A stretch of 64,000 nt of DNA, from NCBI GenBank assembly GCA_024803745.1, contig JANJXV010000039.1:9268001-9332000 (forward strand), read 5' to 3'. Shown piece by piece: positions 1 to 9,828 of this stretch. The notes beneath the pieces are model-generated. The model was not told where the DNA came from, did no database searches, and saw nothing but the letters and a program-made list of their open reading frames with translations. Each line of letters starts with the position of its first letter. The stretch's first letter is position 1. This stretch comes from Megascapheus bottae. Its lineage: Eukaryota > Chordata > Mammalia > Rodentia > Geomyidae. The translations under genes and the position numbers were made by a program.

Positions 1-60
1 GATAGCACCTGGGCCCTCAGTTCAAGCCAGAGGACCAGCACATGAGAAAAAAAGAAAAGA
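1..60 (+). mobile_element. Geo-ended SINE tail, cut by the window start
   Basis: Begins with the end of a Geo right monomer (GGCCCTCAGTTCAAGCC) followed by an A-rich tail. Confidence 0.7.
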
Positions 61-174
61 AAATAAGAATTTCAAGGAAGACAACAGCTGAATGGACAGA
101 ATGACAGCTTCTTCTTCCTCTACAAGAGATCCACCCCATTGCTAAAAGTTTCTCACTAGACAAAGCATTCTGAT

Positions 175-175
<1 letters not shown>

Positions 176-221
<46 letters not shown>
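176..221. repeat. (TG)n microsatellite
   Basis: About 23 uninterrupted TG units, 120 bp downstream of the CHST8 splice donor and not attached to a SINE tail. Confidence 0.97.
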
Positions 222-343
222 TTTCGGGACCCCTCTTCTGCCTGCTGGGGGCTCTCCATGCTACCTTCTAGCCCAGCAGCACATGAGAGCAGCCAGGTGG
301 CCTGGGCCTTGGGCAGGAAGGAGAGGAGGTGTATCTGTCTCAC

Positions 344-473
344 CTGGCGCTGGCGGCGGGGCGACCTCTGTGGGGTCCTGCAGGCTGATGAAGAGGAGGA
401 GGCCGGCGGCTCCAAAAAGTAGGATGGATGAGAACATGCAGGCCAGCCGCATGGTTCTGGGTCGTGGGGACAT
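344..473 (-). CDS. CHST8: CHST8 first coding exon (residues 1-43 plus first base of codon 44)
   Basis: CHST8 is a Golgi type II membrane enzyme that transfers sulfate from PAPS to O-4 of terminal GalNAc on N-glycans, for example on lutropin and other pituitary glycoproteins. Read on the minus strand, the exon starts MSPRPRTMRLACMFSSILLF, then a Gly/Leu-rich stretch ending FISLQDPTE and a Pro-rich stem PPPAPG. Residues about 10-31 form the signal anchor, preceded by a short basic tail; this is the expected type II layout. It matches the human CHST8 N-terminus, as I remember it, at nearly every position from residue 7 to 39, and the exon boundary within codon Gly44 also fits. The exon ends CAG|GTGAG (donor GT at 343-342). 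The sulfotransferase domain, with its PAPS-binding loops, lies in exons beyond position 1. Met8 has a better initiation context than Met1. CHST9 is the nearest alternative, but its N-terminus differs. Confidence 0.93.
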
Positions 474-560
474 CCAGAGTGTGTTCCAGGCTCACCGTCG
501 CAGCGTGGGAGACACTTTCTGCCTTCATGGTTCACACCAGGCATCCATTAGACGGAGGGT
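474..560 (-). other. CHST8: CHST8 5'UTR part of the first coding exon, with upstream AUGs
   Basis: On the minus strand a pyrimidine tract (about 584-567) leads to CTGCAG, whose AG (562-561) is a convincing splice acceptor; exon sequence then runs from 560. Between the acceptor and the CDS start are three upstream ATGs, at 548, 544 and 528. The first encodes a seven-residue peptide ending in TGA; the other two are out of frame with the CHST8 start and read past it. This exon is internal, so at least one more 5' non-coding exon must lie further right, most plausibly in the CpG island at about 46 kb. Confidence 0.75.
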
Positions 561-619
561 CTGCAGGGCAGAGGGGGAGAAAGCGTTCTGAGTTGCGGCC
601 ATGGTGTCACGGTATGAGC

Positions 620-870
620 CTTCCATCTTTTTATTTTATTTTTAATTTTTTTTTGTCAGTTGTGGGGCTTGAACTCCAGGCCTAGGCATTGTCCCTGAGC
701 TCTTTTTATTCAAGGCTAGTGCTCTACCACTTTGAGCCATAGTGCCACTTCCAGTTTCCTGGTGGTTCACTGGAGATAAGAGTCTTAAGGTCATTCCTGG
801 ACAGGCTGGCTTCGAACCCTGATTCTCCTGAGTAGCAAGGGTGACAGGTGCAAGACATCAGTTCCTGGCC
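620..870 (-). mobile_element. B1L-Geo SINE
   Basis: Full-length dimer in reverse orientation. Geo right monomer first (TGTGGGGCTTGAACTC), then the reversed 7SL-like left monomer ending in GAGTAGCAAGG and GTGACAGGTG. B1L-Geo is the dominant family here: a B1/7SL-like left half with CTACTCAGGAGGCTGAGATC, a linker CCACCAGAAAACCAGAAG, and a tRNA-like right half with GTGGCTCAAGTGGTAGAG and GAGTTCAAGCC. Confidence 0.9.
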
Positions 871-945
871 CCTTTGGAGATAAGAGTCTCATAGACTTTC
901 TTGCCCTGGCTGGCTTTGAACTGTGAGGGTGAAAGGTATTAGCTG
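871..945 (-). mobile_element. B1L-Geo SINE fragment
   Basis: Only the linker and part of the left monomer remain (GGAGATAAGAGTCTCATAG ... GGCTGGCTTTGAACTG), directly beside the preceding copy. Confidence 0.75.
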
Positions 946-1165
946 TCTTGGACTGACTTAGCATCCCCCCTGTTGAGGGACCATCCTTTCTGTCCCTCTG
1001 TCCCTCTGTTACCTTATTTCCACCAGAACCATTGGCTAAACAAGAAGCCTGTAGGGGCATTGTTCCCTTAAGACACTGTTTAAAAGGGAAACTGAGGCCA
1101 CCAGGATTCCTCCCAGTAGCCTCTCAGACCACAGTCAGATGGTTCCTCTGGCCACAGACCAGTTG
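946..1165. other. Unique intronic sequence
   Basis: No repeat family or exon recognised. Confidence 0.5.
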
Positions 1166-1405
1166 TGTCTTTTTTCTTGGTCAGTTGTGGGGCTTGAACT
1201 TTGGACCTGGGTGCTTTCTCCAAACTCTTCAGCTCAAAGCTAGTGCCCTACAACTTGAGCCACAGCACCACATCCAATTTTTGTGGTGGCTAATTGGAGA
1301 TAAGGGTCTCACGGACTTTCGTGGCTGGGCTGGCTTTGAACCCTGATCCTCACATCTTAACCTCAAATGTAGCTAAGATTATAGGCATAAGCCACCAGTG
1401 CCTGG
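1166..1405 (-). mobile_element. B1L-Geo SINE
   Basis: Complete reversed dimer ending CCACCAGTGCCTGG. Confidence 0.9.
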
Positions 1406-1651
1406 ATTTTGTTTGTTTCATGTTGATATTGAGACTTGAACTCAGGACCTGGGCACACTCCCTTAGCTTTTTAACTCAAAACTGGTGCTCTAGCAAACTG
1501 AGTCACAGCTCCACTTCTGACTTTTTGCTGGTCATTGGGAAAAAGAGTTTCACAGACTTTCCTGCCCAGTCTGGCTTTCAACCTTGATCCTTGATTCTCA
1601 GATCTCAGCCTCCTGAGTAGCTAGGCAGACAGGGGTGAGTCACTGGCAACT
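1406..1651 (-). mobile_element. B1L-Geo SINE
   Basis: Second reversed dimer abutting the previous one head to tail; more diverged, with a GTTTGTTT-type tail. Confidence 0.85.
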
Positions 1652-2149
1652 GGTCTTGACCTAGGGCAGTCTTCTCCCACTTTATCTAGCCTTTGAATTG
1701 TGAGGCAGAAAGAGCTTTCTTCTTTTTTACCCTGCCTGGAAAAATATTCCCGAAGACCAGATTGCTTCTCAGCAAAGCTCAGGGGCTAAGACGTATAAAC
1801 TGCAGGTTTGGGTTTCTTCCCTCTGCAGTCTCTGTAATTATTTTCTCACTCAGTTAACTTTAATTAACCTGCCTCAGGCCTTTCCGCGCCTGACGTGGGG
1901 ATCCCTGGACTGTGCCAAAAGGGTGGTTCCCACGACCTCTGTTTTTATATTATTTGAGAGGCAGCACTGAGCTGAGTTAGTTTTTAGTCTTTAGACCTGG
2001 CTTGGGGGAGGGGGCTATACCCCTTACCCCTTACCTCTCTGCCATGGCTCTCCCCTTAACAATAAATAGATAAATAAATAGAGACTGTGTGGGCCCAGCT
2101 ACCAGTCAGCATCCTTCCTCCCTTACTTCCAGTAAAGGAAAATGGACTG
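1652..2149. other. Unique intronic sequence
   Basis: No gene or known repeat seen. Contains a short A-rich (AAAT)n tract at about 2060-2085 and an AATTAACC-rich patch at about 1850-1870. Confidence 0.5.
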
Positions 2150-2393
2150 CCAGAAGCCAGTGGCTTACAGGTGTAATCCTAGCTCCTCAGGAGGCTGAGA
2201 TAGAAGGGTGGTTGTTCAAAGCCGGCCCTGGCAGGAAAGTCCATGAGACTCTTAATCTCCAATGAAACACTAGAAAACCGGATGTGGAGATGTGGTTCAA
2301 AATGGTAGAGGGCTAACTTTGAGGGAAGAAAGCTCAGGGACAGCATCCAGACCCTGAGTTCAAACCCTACAACTGACAAAAAAGAAAAGAAGA
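2150..2393 (+). mobile_element. B1L-Geo SINE
   Basis: Forward dimer with both monomers and an A-rich tail. Confidence 0.9.
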
Positions 2394-2689
2394 GCCCTAA
2401 GTCTCCATTATGACCCCTCTGGTTGTGGGGCCTGGGCCTTAGGCCCATTCCACATGATCAGGAGAATTCTGTCCACCTGTCTCTTCCTCACCTGAGCAGG
2501 AATGAACAAAGATGACCCACTTGGCTCCAGAACACCTCGTCTCAAACCATGACCTCTCCCTCTGCACTTGCAACCGAGATTCCAGAACTCTCTAAAGGAC
2601 GAGGCCACAGGGATCCCTTGCCATAGCAGATTTGGGGACCTTCCAGTGCCAGTGGCTACCAAGTGTGAGCAATCAAGGGGGTAGGAGGG
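2394..2689. other. Unique intronic sequence
   Basis: Nothing recognised. Confidence 0.5.
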
Positions 2690-2868
2690 TTGGGCATAAT
2701 TGGCCCTGGACTGTCATCTATGTTACTCAGGAGGCTGAGGTTCAAAGCTAGCCCGGGCAAGGAAGCCTATGAGACTATCTCCAGTGAACCACCAGAAAAC
2801 TGGAAAGGGTGCTGGGGCCCAAAGTGGCAGAGCACTAGCCTTAAGTACAAAAAGCTCAGGGACAGCCG
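2690..2868 (+). mobile_element. B1L-Geo SINE, 3'-truncated
   Basis: The forward copy stops in AAGCTCAGGGACA, exactly where the next SINE begins, so the next element probably inserted into it. Confidence 0.85.
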
Positions 2869-3115
2869 GGCATGGTGGCTTACACTATAATTCTAGCTAC
2901 TCAGGAGGCTGAGATCTGAGGATCAAGGTTCAAAGCCAGCCTGAGCACAAAAGGACGTGAGATTCCTATCTCCAATTAACCTTTAGAAAAAGGGAAGTGG
3001 GGTTTGGCTCAATGGCAGGGAGGTAGCCTTGAGCTGAAGAGCTCAGGGATGGCGCCCAGGCCCCGAGTTCGAGCCCCAGGACAGACCAAAAAATAAAAAT
3101 AAATAAAAAGGAGGT
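2869..3115 (+). mobile_element. B1L-Geo SINE
   Basis: Near-consensus forward dimer starting GCCGGGCATGGTGGCTTAC, a good 7SL-like 5' end, with an (AAAT)n tail. Confidence 0.92.
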
Positions 3116-3232
3116 GGGGGTGGAGCTACTCTCTTCTACTTCCATTGACCATTCCCCAGCTCCCCAGTAGTTGGCTTATCCCCTTGGGCATCCAAGACGT
3201 CCTGGAAAGGAGTTAGAAGGGTAGAAATGAAA
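3116..3232. other. Short unique intronic spacer
   Basis: Nothing recognised. Confidence 0.4.
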
Positions 3233-3439
3233 CCAGGTATGCTGGTGGCTCAGCTACTCAGGAAGCTGAGATCTGAGGATGCAGTTTGAAGCCAGCCGGG
3301 GAAAGAAAGTCTGTGGAGATTCTTACTTCCAATGAACTAGCAAAAAAGCTTAGAGATAGAACTGTGGCTTAAGTGGTTGAGTCATTGGCCTTGAGTGAAA
3401 AAGCTAAGGAAGAGCACTCAGGCCCTAAATTTAAGCCTC

Positions 3440-3442
<3 letters not shown>
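3233..3442 (+). mobile_element. B1L-Geo SINE with a (CA)n tail
   Basis: Forward dimer whose end (AAGCCTCAGT) runs directly into a CA array. Confidence 0.9.

Positions 3443-3482
<40 letters not shown>
3443..3482. repeat. (AC)n microsatellite on a SINE tail
   Basis: About 20 AC units directly after a Geo 3' end. Confidence 0.97.
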
Positions 3483-3485
<3 letters not shown>

Positions 3486-3772
3486 AAATTTGCTTCTACC
3501 ATGCATACATCTGCTCAAAGACACCACACATCTGGTGAATTGTCACTAGCTAGATGACCATTGGTGACTAGAGCTGGCTGGTTGCCTCTTGCCCCTGCCC
3601 TCTTCCTGTGTGTCTGTCCCTCTCCGTCCTGTCCACCATGAAGTCAACAGTGTCTTATGGGAGCTTCTGCTGCCAGAATGTTCTTTTTGCCCATGCTCAA
3701 TGGAGCCAAGCTATTATGGACTAAATGTTCTGAAACCACGAGTCCAAATGAATTCCCTGCCCCTCTCTTTCT

Positions 3773-3774
<2 letters not shown>
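3483..3774. other. Unique intronic sequence
   Basis: Nothing recognised. Confidence 0.45.
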
Positions 3775-3812
<38 letters not shown>

Positions 3813-4023
3813 TGGGGCTTGAACTCAGGGCCTGGGCAGCTTTCCCTGAGCTTTTTTGGACAAAGCTAGCCCTCTATGACTCGAGCCACAGCTCAGCTTC
3901 CAGCTCTTGAGTGGTTCCTCCAATCTCACAGACCTTCTTGCCTAGGCTGGCTTTGAACCATGATCCTCAGTTCTCAGCCTCCTGTATAGCTAGAATGACA
4001 GGTGGGAGCCATGGGTATCTGGC
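3775..4023 (-). mobile_element. B1L-Geo SINE with a (TG)n tail
   Basis: Reversed dimer preceded by (GT)18 at 3775-3810, which is its CA-type tail read on the other strand. Confidence 0.9.
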
Positions 4024-6129
4024 TGTAATCCTTTCTTTCTGGAAGTTGTTTGGGTCACAAGGATGAGGAAGCCAACTCACACAGGTAGAGAGAGAGCTGG
4101 AGAGAAGGGAGAAAGTTCACAAAGCTCCTGGAAAATATGGCTAACAAGTCCCAGTCCCACTGGAAGGCTCGTCATTTGATAAACAAAGAGGACCCAGAAG
4201 CTGGGCAATCGTCATCTTGTTGGCTCAGCGGCTGATGCTGCAGGAGCATGGCTGTGCAGAGCACTTGGTCTCTCCGGCCCCTCCCCATCTGTACCTGTCA
4301 CCGTCACAGCCCCTGTTTATTTCCCTTTCTGAATCATCCTGAACCAAACCTATCCCCGGCTGGTCAGGATCTGACCACACATATGTCTGATGACCACAAC
4401 CCTCCCCCAATCTAGGAGGGAGGGGAAAGAATAGCACCCTCCCCCACCACACCCCAAACCATCCCTGTGCCAGGAGAATGAACCAACAGTGCTCATCTGT
4501 CATTCCCAGGGCCATCAAGAGAGGCGCCGGGGCCTTGTCCATATCCAGGCAGCTTTTGTTAGAGCTGTGAGTGGTTTTCCCACCACTCCCTAAGCTCCTT
4601 CACTCCCGCCCTGACCACAGCCTCCATTCTGGGGTCCTCTTCTCCCTGTTTGCTCTCTCAAGGATGATCAAACCAGCTCCATTGCCCAACTCTGTGTCCA
4701 CAAGACTCACAGAGCAGTTTCATTCTGTGCTTGGGGTACTGGCTGATTGTCGGCGGGGTCTGGAGCACTTAAGAGGGGGTGCCTTGTTCCCCTAAGGGTG
4801 GGGGGGGGTAGACAGGAGGTCCCTAACAGCCAACAGACTGGAAGTTTTGCATGCCAGATAATCTTCACCAAGGAGCTCCCCGACTCCCCAAAGTCTCATA
4901 TTTTCAAAAGACAGCAGGGAGGTGCTGATCCAAAGACCTTGGTCTCCTCTTCCAGTCCTGAGTGGCTCTTGCATAGAGTTCATCACAAATAGGGGAACCT
5001 GATTATCATGGGACCCCAGAAACCTATTTCCTAGGGGTTCACATTCCCCTGGGACTTCCGGTTCCTTCCCACATGCCAACCTCACACTCAAGCTTTGGTG
5101 AGAAAGGCGAGCCTTCTGTCACCTTCCAGCATGTACATCTCCTTTCTAGGCCCCGACAGATAGTAAGAGGAAAATTAAACATCACTGAGGGTAAAAAAAA
5201 GCAGGGGGCACAAGACAAGGAGGAAGAAAACCCCCACTCAGTCTTGTTGAGCTTACAAAGGGCCCCACTTGCCTCCAAATTCCAACCCCTTCCAGTGACT
5301 TCTCTCCTGGAGTCCTCAATGGCGTCACCATTTTTTTTTTTAACTTTTAGAAAGAAAAAAAAAAACCATCCAATTAATCTTAAAAATACCTCCTGGGACA
5401 CCAGGCAAGAGACAACAATTCCTCTCATTTCCTTATTTATTTGATTAAAAAACATGGTTTTTTTTTTTGTCCCTTTGGGGAAATTGACTGGGGAATTCAA
5501 CCAAAATACACGCACCTCTAGTAGCCATAGCTGGACGGACACTCAGATGGCTCCAAGGACACGCGTGGCTGCTGCTCTTCCAGGGACTCGAAGCTCGCTT
5601 GCCTCAGTCACCCAGGAAACCATCTCCCTCGTGGCTCTGGGATTTCCTGTCCCCCTCCCCCAGCCACGACCCGATGCCTACTTCAGGCAGCCACATGGTC
5701 AGCAGGCTGCAGGCCCTGGAAAGTTCTGTCCTTCTGTCTCCTCCTTGCACGTTCAGGAACAAGGACGTCCCTCCAGGCTGAGGGCTCTAGGAGAAGCTTG
5801 CAACAGGAGATAGGCTGCTATGGCAACTTGAGGAGAATGGAGCCAGGCACTGCTGTCACCTTGAATCCGGCACCATGCCTTCTGCCGTAGCGTCAGGAGA
5901 ATCCAGGCACCTACTTGACTTCTCCTCATCTCTCTCTCCCTCCATAGCTGGGTGCTGGCAACTGACCCCCAGCTTCCCTCTTCAGCCTATTGGCCTTGAG
6001 AACTCATTTGTTCCTCCTTGAATGAAGCACACAGCCCTGTCCCCCTCGAGAATACCACCTCCATCTGCTTTGTCAGAATCACTAGTTTTTTTTTCCCTCT
6101 CTCTCTCTCTCTCTGTGTATGGCTTACTT
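4024..6129. other. SINE-free intronic stretch
   Basis: About 2.1 kb without a recognisable SINE, unusual in this window. It holds oligo-A/T runs near 5330-5365 and moderate GC. No open frame looks like an exon. Function unknown. Confidence 0.5.
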
Positions 6130-6326
6130 CTGAGATGGGGCTCTTCTTGATTTTTCAGCTCATTAAAATCCTGCAGCTAATTAAAAACTGCTTGAACGGC
6201 AGCAGCAGCAGCAACGCCACAAAACTCTGGGCTGCAGCCCATTCCCGTTTTTATGCGTAGGCATAAAGTTGCAGTGTTCTGTGCAAAGATGAAGGATGGC
6301 TGGAATGCAGATGCAATTCTTCCTGT

Positions 6327-6329
<3 letters not shown>
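6130..6329. promoter_or_regulatory. Candidate conserved non-coding element with homeodomain-type sites
   Basis: CTCATTAAAATCC and GCAGCTAATTAAAAACTG lie next to a (GCA)n run and a CpG-containing AT-rich stretch. Low-repeat sequence of this kind is typical of conserved enhancers. This is inferred from composition only. Confidence 0.35.

Positions 6330-6399
<70 letters not shown>
6330..6399. repeat. (CA)n microsatellite
   Basis: About 35 CA units, not linked to a SINE. Confidence 0.97.
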
Positions 6400-6401
<2 letters not shown>

Positions 6402-6628
6402 CTGGAGAGGATGCTGTCCTTGGTGCTGAAACCCCAGGCCCAGTCCAGCTGCCCCATCAACCATCATCCACTTCCCTGTTACATGATCTAATTTCCCCCT
6501 ATGCTTTCTGCAGGGACACAGAAAAGGTCCCAGCATGGTAGATAAAGTGTCAATCAAGTTCAAATGTCCTCCTGGAGCCATGCCCCTATACCTTCCTTAC
6601 CAAAATAGCAGTCCAATGTCCTACAATT
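6400..6628. other. Unique intronic sequence
   Basis: Nothing recognised. Confidence 0.45.
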
Positions 6629-6857
6629 GTGTGTGTGTGTGTGTGTGAGAGAGAGAGGGGGGGGGAGTGTGTGTGCCAGTTCTGAGGCTTGAACTCAGGG
6701 CCTGGGCAATGTACCTGAGCTTTTTTGTGTTTAAGGTTAATCTTCTACCACTTGAGTATTTCGGGCAGTTAATTGGAGATGAATCTCAAGGGCTTTCCTG
6801 CTCAGGCTGGCTTTGAACCATGATCCTTAGATCTCAGCTTCCTGAGTAGTTTAGAGG
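6629..6857 (-). mobile_element. B1L-Geo SINE with a (GT)n(GA)n tail
   Basis: Reversed dimer with a compound GT/GA/G tail at 6629-6666; the start of the left monomer is damaged. Confidence 0.85.
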
Positions 6858-7354
6858 TTCAATCCCCTTCAATTGAATATACACACACAGTGTGAGAAGA
6901 ACCAGAGGTTCTGGTCAAAGAATACCAAGCCTTAAATAATCGATTACCAATAAGATACAGCCACATCTTGGGTACAGGGTATTTGTACCAAGAGAGGAAA
7001 GGAAAGAGTGGTAATTCTGCAGGTAGAGAGACTGAGTGTCTTCTCACCTCTACCCTGGAAGAATGCAGAATGCCCACACAGAGACCCCCCACAACTCTCC
7101 CGAACCCATTTCCAGGTACACTGGCCCTTCCCGCCTGCTGTGTGTGCAGAGAATCCACCACTGGGGTCAGTCTAGGCCATAGTAGCTACAGCAAAGCTTT
7201 GTCTCCTCTTTTCATTCCCAGTGCTTAGCATAGTTCCAGGAGATGATCGATAGCCCAAGTTGAGTACAGAACGAGCTGGAGCAATAATAGGGGCTATCGG
7301 GAGAGAGGTGCTTCATGTACTTGGAATTTTATGAAACATTTTTTTAAAATTTAT
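6858..7354. other. Unique intronic sequence
   Basis: No exon or repeat family recognised. Confidence 0.5.
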
Positions 7355-7780
7355 TTTCCTGGTTGTGGGGCTTGAACTCAGGGACTGAGCACTGTCCCTG
7401 AGCTTTTTGTGCTCAAGATTAGTGTGCAGGGCCGGGAGTTTGGCCTAGTGGTTAAAGTGCTTGCCTAGCATGCACGAAGACCCGGGTTTGATTCCTTGGT
7501 ACCACATACATAGAAAAAAGCCGGAAGTGGTGCTGAGGCCCAAGTGGTAGAGCTCTAGCCTTGAGAAAAAGTCCAAGGACAGTGCTCAGGCCCTGAGCTC
7601 AAGCCCAGGACTGGCACAAAAAAAAAATTAGTGTGCAACCATTTTGAGCCACAGCTCTATTTCCAGTTTTCTGGTGGTTTATTGAAGGTTAAGAGTCCAG
7701 GCTGGCTTTGAGCTGTGCTCCTCAGATTTCAGCTTCCTGACTACTTAGTACTACAGGCAGGAATCACTAGCTCTGAACTT
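7355..7780 (-). mobile_element. B1L-Geo SINE, split by an IDL-Geo insertion
   Basis: The right monomer of the reversed host is interrupted at CTCAAGATTAGTGTGCA and resumes at ATTAGTGTGCAACCATTTTG. Confidence 0.88.
7429..7626 (+). mobile_element. IDL-Geo SINE nested in a B1L-Geo
   Basis: The tRNA-Ala/ID-like left monomer carries GGCCTAGTGGTTAAAGTGCT and a B box GGGTTTGATTCC; then come the linker CATACATAGAAAAAAGCC and the Geo monomer ending GGACTGGC plus A tail. It is flanked by an 11-bp target-site duplication ATTAGTGTGCA (7418-7428 and 7627-7637). Confidence 0.95.
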
Positions 7781-8012
7781 AAAAGGTAATTTATGTTTTA
7801 GAAAACAGTAGGTCTGTTTTGGTTGGGTCTGGGTTGGAATCAAATCCAATGACAGCAGAAAAGGCAAGAAAGGAGAACGTAGTTCCAAGGAGACTTATGG
7901 GACTTGGCAGTACGGAAATATGCAAGGCATAGCCTGAATCAGGACAGCCGTGCCTGTGGGTTCAGCAGACCTCAAGATACCCCCCCTCTTTCTCTCTCTC
8001 TTTTCCTTCCAT
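7781..8012. other. Unique intronic sequence
   Basis: Nothing recognised. Confidence 0.4.
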
Positions 8013-8229
8013 GATGATCCTCGGGTTTGAATTTAGGGTCCAGATACTGTGCTTTAGGTTTTTTGTGTTTTTTTTTTCTCAAGACTGACACTTTACCACT
8101 TGAACCACAGCTCTACTTCTGACTTTTTGGTGGTTAACTGAAGATCAGATTCTCTCAGACTTTTCTACCTGGGCTGACTTCATCTTCTGTATAAAGTAGG
8201 ATTGTAGGCATGAGCGCCAGTGCCTGGCA
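8013..8229 (-). mobile_element. B1L-Geo SINE, diverged
   Basis: Reversed copy with an internal deletion in the left monomer; ends GCGCCAGTGCCTGGC. Confidence 0.85.
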
Positions 8230-8305
8230 CGATGCATATTTCTTACAATAGCGAACACCTATGTATACACGCACGCATATATAATTAGCTTAAAGCAAAG
8301 TGGGT

Positions 8306-8487
8306 TTTTTTTTGCCAGTCCTGGGACTTGAACTCGGAGACTAAATACTGTCCTTGGGCTTTCTCAAGCCTATCACCATACCACATGAACCACAGCACCA
8401 CTTGTGGCTTTTTCTCTGCGGCTTTCTCTCGTGTGGCTTTATGCATGTTAGGCAAGCATTCTACCACTAGGTCTTGCTCCCAGCCCC
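8306..8487 (-). mobile_element. IDL-Geo SINE
   Basis: Reversed: GCCAGTCCTGGGACTTG (Geo end), then GGCAAGCATTCTACCACTAG (IDL A-box region). The IDL B-box region is deleted. Confidence 0.88.
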
Positions 8488-8518
8488 TTAAAATAATTTT
8501 TTTTTTAAATCAAGGAAT

Positions 8519-8752
8519 TAGTCAGGTGCTGGTGGCTCCTGCCTATAATCTTGCTACTCAAAAGACTGAGATCTAAGGATCATGGTTCAAAGCCAGCCTG
8601 GGCAGGAAAGTCTGTAAGATTCTTATCTCCAATTAACCACCAGAAAACCAGAAGTGACACTGTGGTCAAATTGGTAGAGGACTAGCCTTGAGTGAAAAAG
8701 CTCTGTCTCTGAGTTCAAGCCCCACTACTGACCAAGAAAAAGAAAATGAAGA
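8519..8752 (+). mobile_element. B1L-Geo SINE
   Basis: Forward dimer with a small deletion before CTGAGTTCAAGCC. Confidence 0.9.
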
Positions 8753-8756
8753 CATT

Positions 8757-8890
8757 TTGTGGGCAGGGGGACAGGAAGAGGAAACTGGGGAAAAGTGAAA
8801 GGAGAAGTGACATTGTCCAAAAATAATTGTACTCTTTACCTGATGTATGAAATGGTAACCCCTCTGTATAACACATTAATAACAACATTA
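8757..8890 (+). mobile_element. L1 3'UTR fragment
   Basis: Matches the end of the L1 copy at 14.3-14.45 kb in order: GGGGACAGGA, GTGACATTGTCC, ATGGTAACCCCTCTGTA and a terminal AATAACAA. Only the 3'UTR remains. Confidence 0.7.
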
Positions 8891-9040
8891 TATATATACA
8901 TATGTGTGTGTATGTTTAAGTATCAAGAAATTTAAAAAAATCACAGTGACCTTTCTGCTCATAGATAATGGAATCAGATTCTAATGTTGGGCACGTAAAT
9001 AATAGATAACCATTTTCACGGATCAACGCCATCCTCTGTT
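8891..9040. other. AT-rich unique sequence
   Basis: A short TA/TG-rich tract follows the L1 end; nothing else seen. Confidence 0.4.
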
Positions 9041-9330
9041 ATGTAAGAAACATTTTTCAGGGAAGGGACTGTGCCTTTAATAAGAAAATTTGATGTCTTA
9101 GCAACTACGGGTTGATCTTTGTGCATTTTTGCAATTGCAAATTACACTTTAAACATGCAAACAATTATTAATATTGATTTGGACTAAAACAATATTGAAT
9201 TTCAATAGATTCCCAGCTCTTTTATGAATCGCCCTGTGGATACGTGATGATTATGATCGAGGAGTATTTGCATGCTCAATTTCTTTTCAGTGAGGAAGCC
9301 TTGAGCAGGGTTGACGTGATCCATGGATAA
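9041..9330. promoter_or_regulatory. Candidate conserved non-coding element
   Basis: AT-rich, low-repeat, with a POU octamer ATTTGCAT at 9266-9273 and homeodomain-type cores AATTATTAATATTG at about 9160-9175. It keeps isolated CpGs (GAATCGCC, GATACGTG, GATCGAGG) despite low GC. Enhancer-like by composition; unproven. Confidence 0.4.
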
Positions 9331-9612
9331 TGAACTTCACAGGGACCAGACCAGCTCCCTAGTCCTCCGCTAGGACCTCAGATTCAGCCCAGTGTGACTT
9401 ACAAAACTGCATTCCCTGCTGAGCTTTTCCCAAACAGGCCTTAACAGAGATGGGTCATGCACACCTGCTCAAGTTCTAGAATAGAATTTTAGTTCTCAGA
9501 CAAAAGAAAAGGAAAAAAAAAACATGCTATGTATCATGCTTTGGAGCTGCTTCCGGCATCACGTTAGACATTAACTAAATGTCTTACTTAGTTTTTTACA
9601 CCATCTTTTAAC
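9331..9612. other. Unique intronic sequence
   Basis: Nothing recognised. Confidence 0.4.
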
Positions 9613-9828
9613 ATTTTGTAACAGTACTGTGTTTTGAACTCCGAGCCTCACACTCTTGCTTGCCATTTTCACCACTGGAGCCACATATCCACTTCTGAAT
9701 TTTTTTTTTTGCTTGATCATTGGAGATAAGAGCCTCCTGGACTTTAATGCCTAGACTGGCTTTGAACCATGATCCTCAGATCTTGGCCTCCTGAGTAGGT
9801 AGGATGACAGGTGTGAGCCACCAGCCCC
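9613..9828 (-). mobile_element. B1L-Geo SINE
   Basis: Reversed dimer; the right monomer is diverged and the left monomer is close to consensus. Confidence 0.85.

Larger units (their letters stand above)
1..343 (-). other. CHST8: CHST8 intron after the first coding exon (partial)
   Basis: Intron sequence downstream of the donor at 343-342. It contains a (TG)n array and, at the window edge, the 3' tail of a SINE right monomer. No further exon is visible. Confidence 0.7.
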
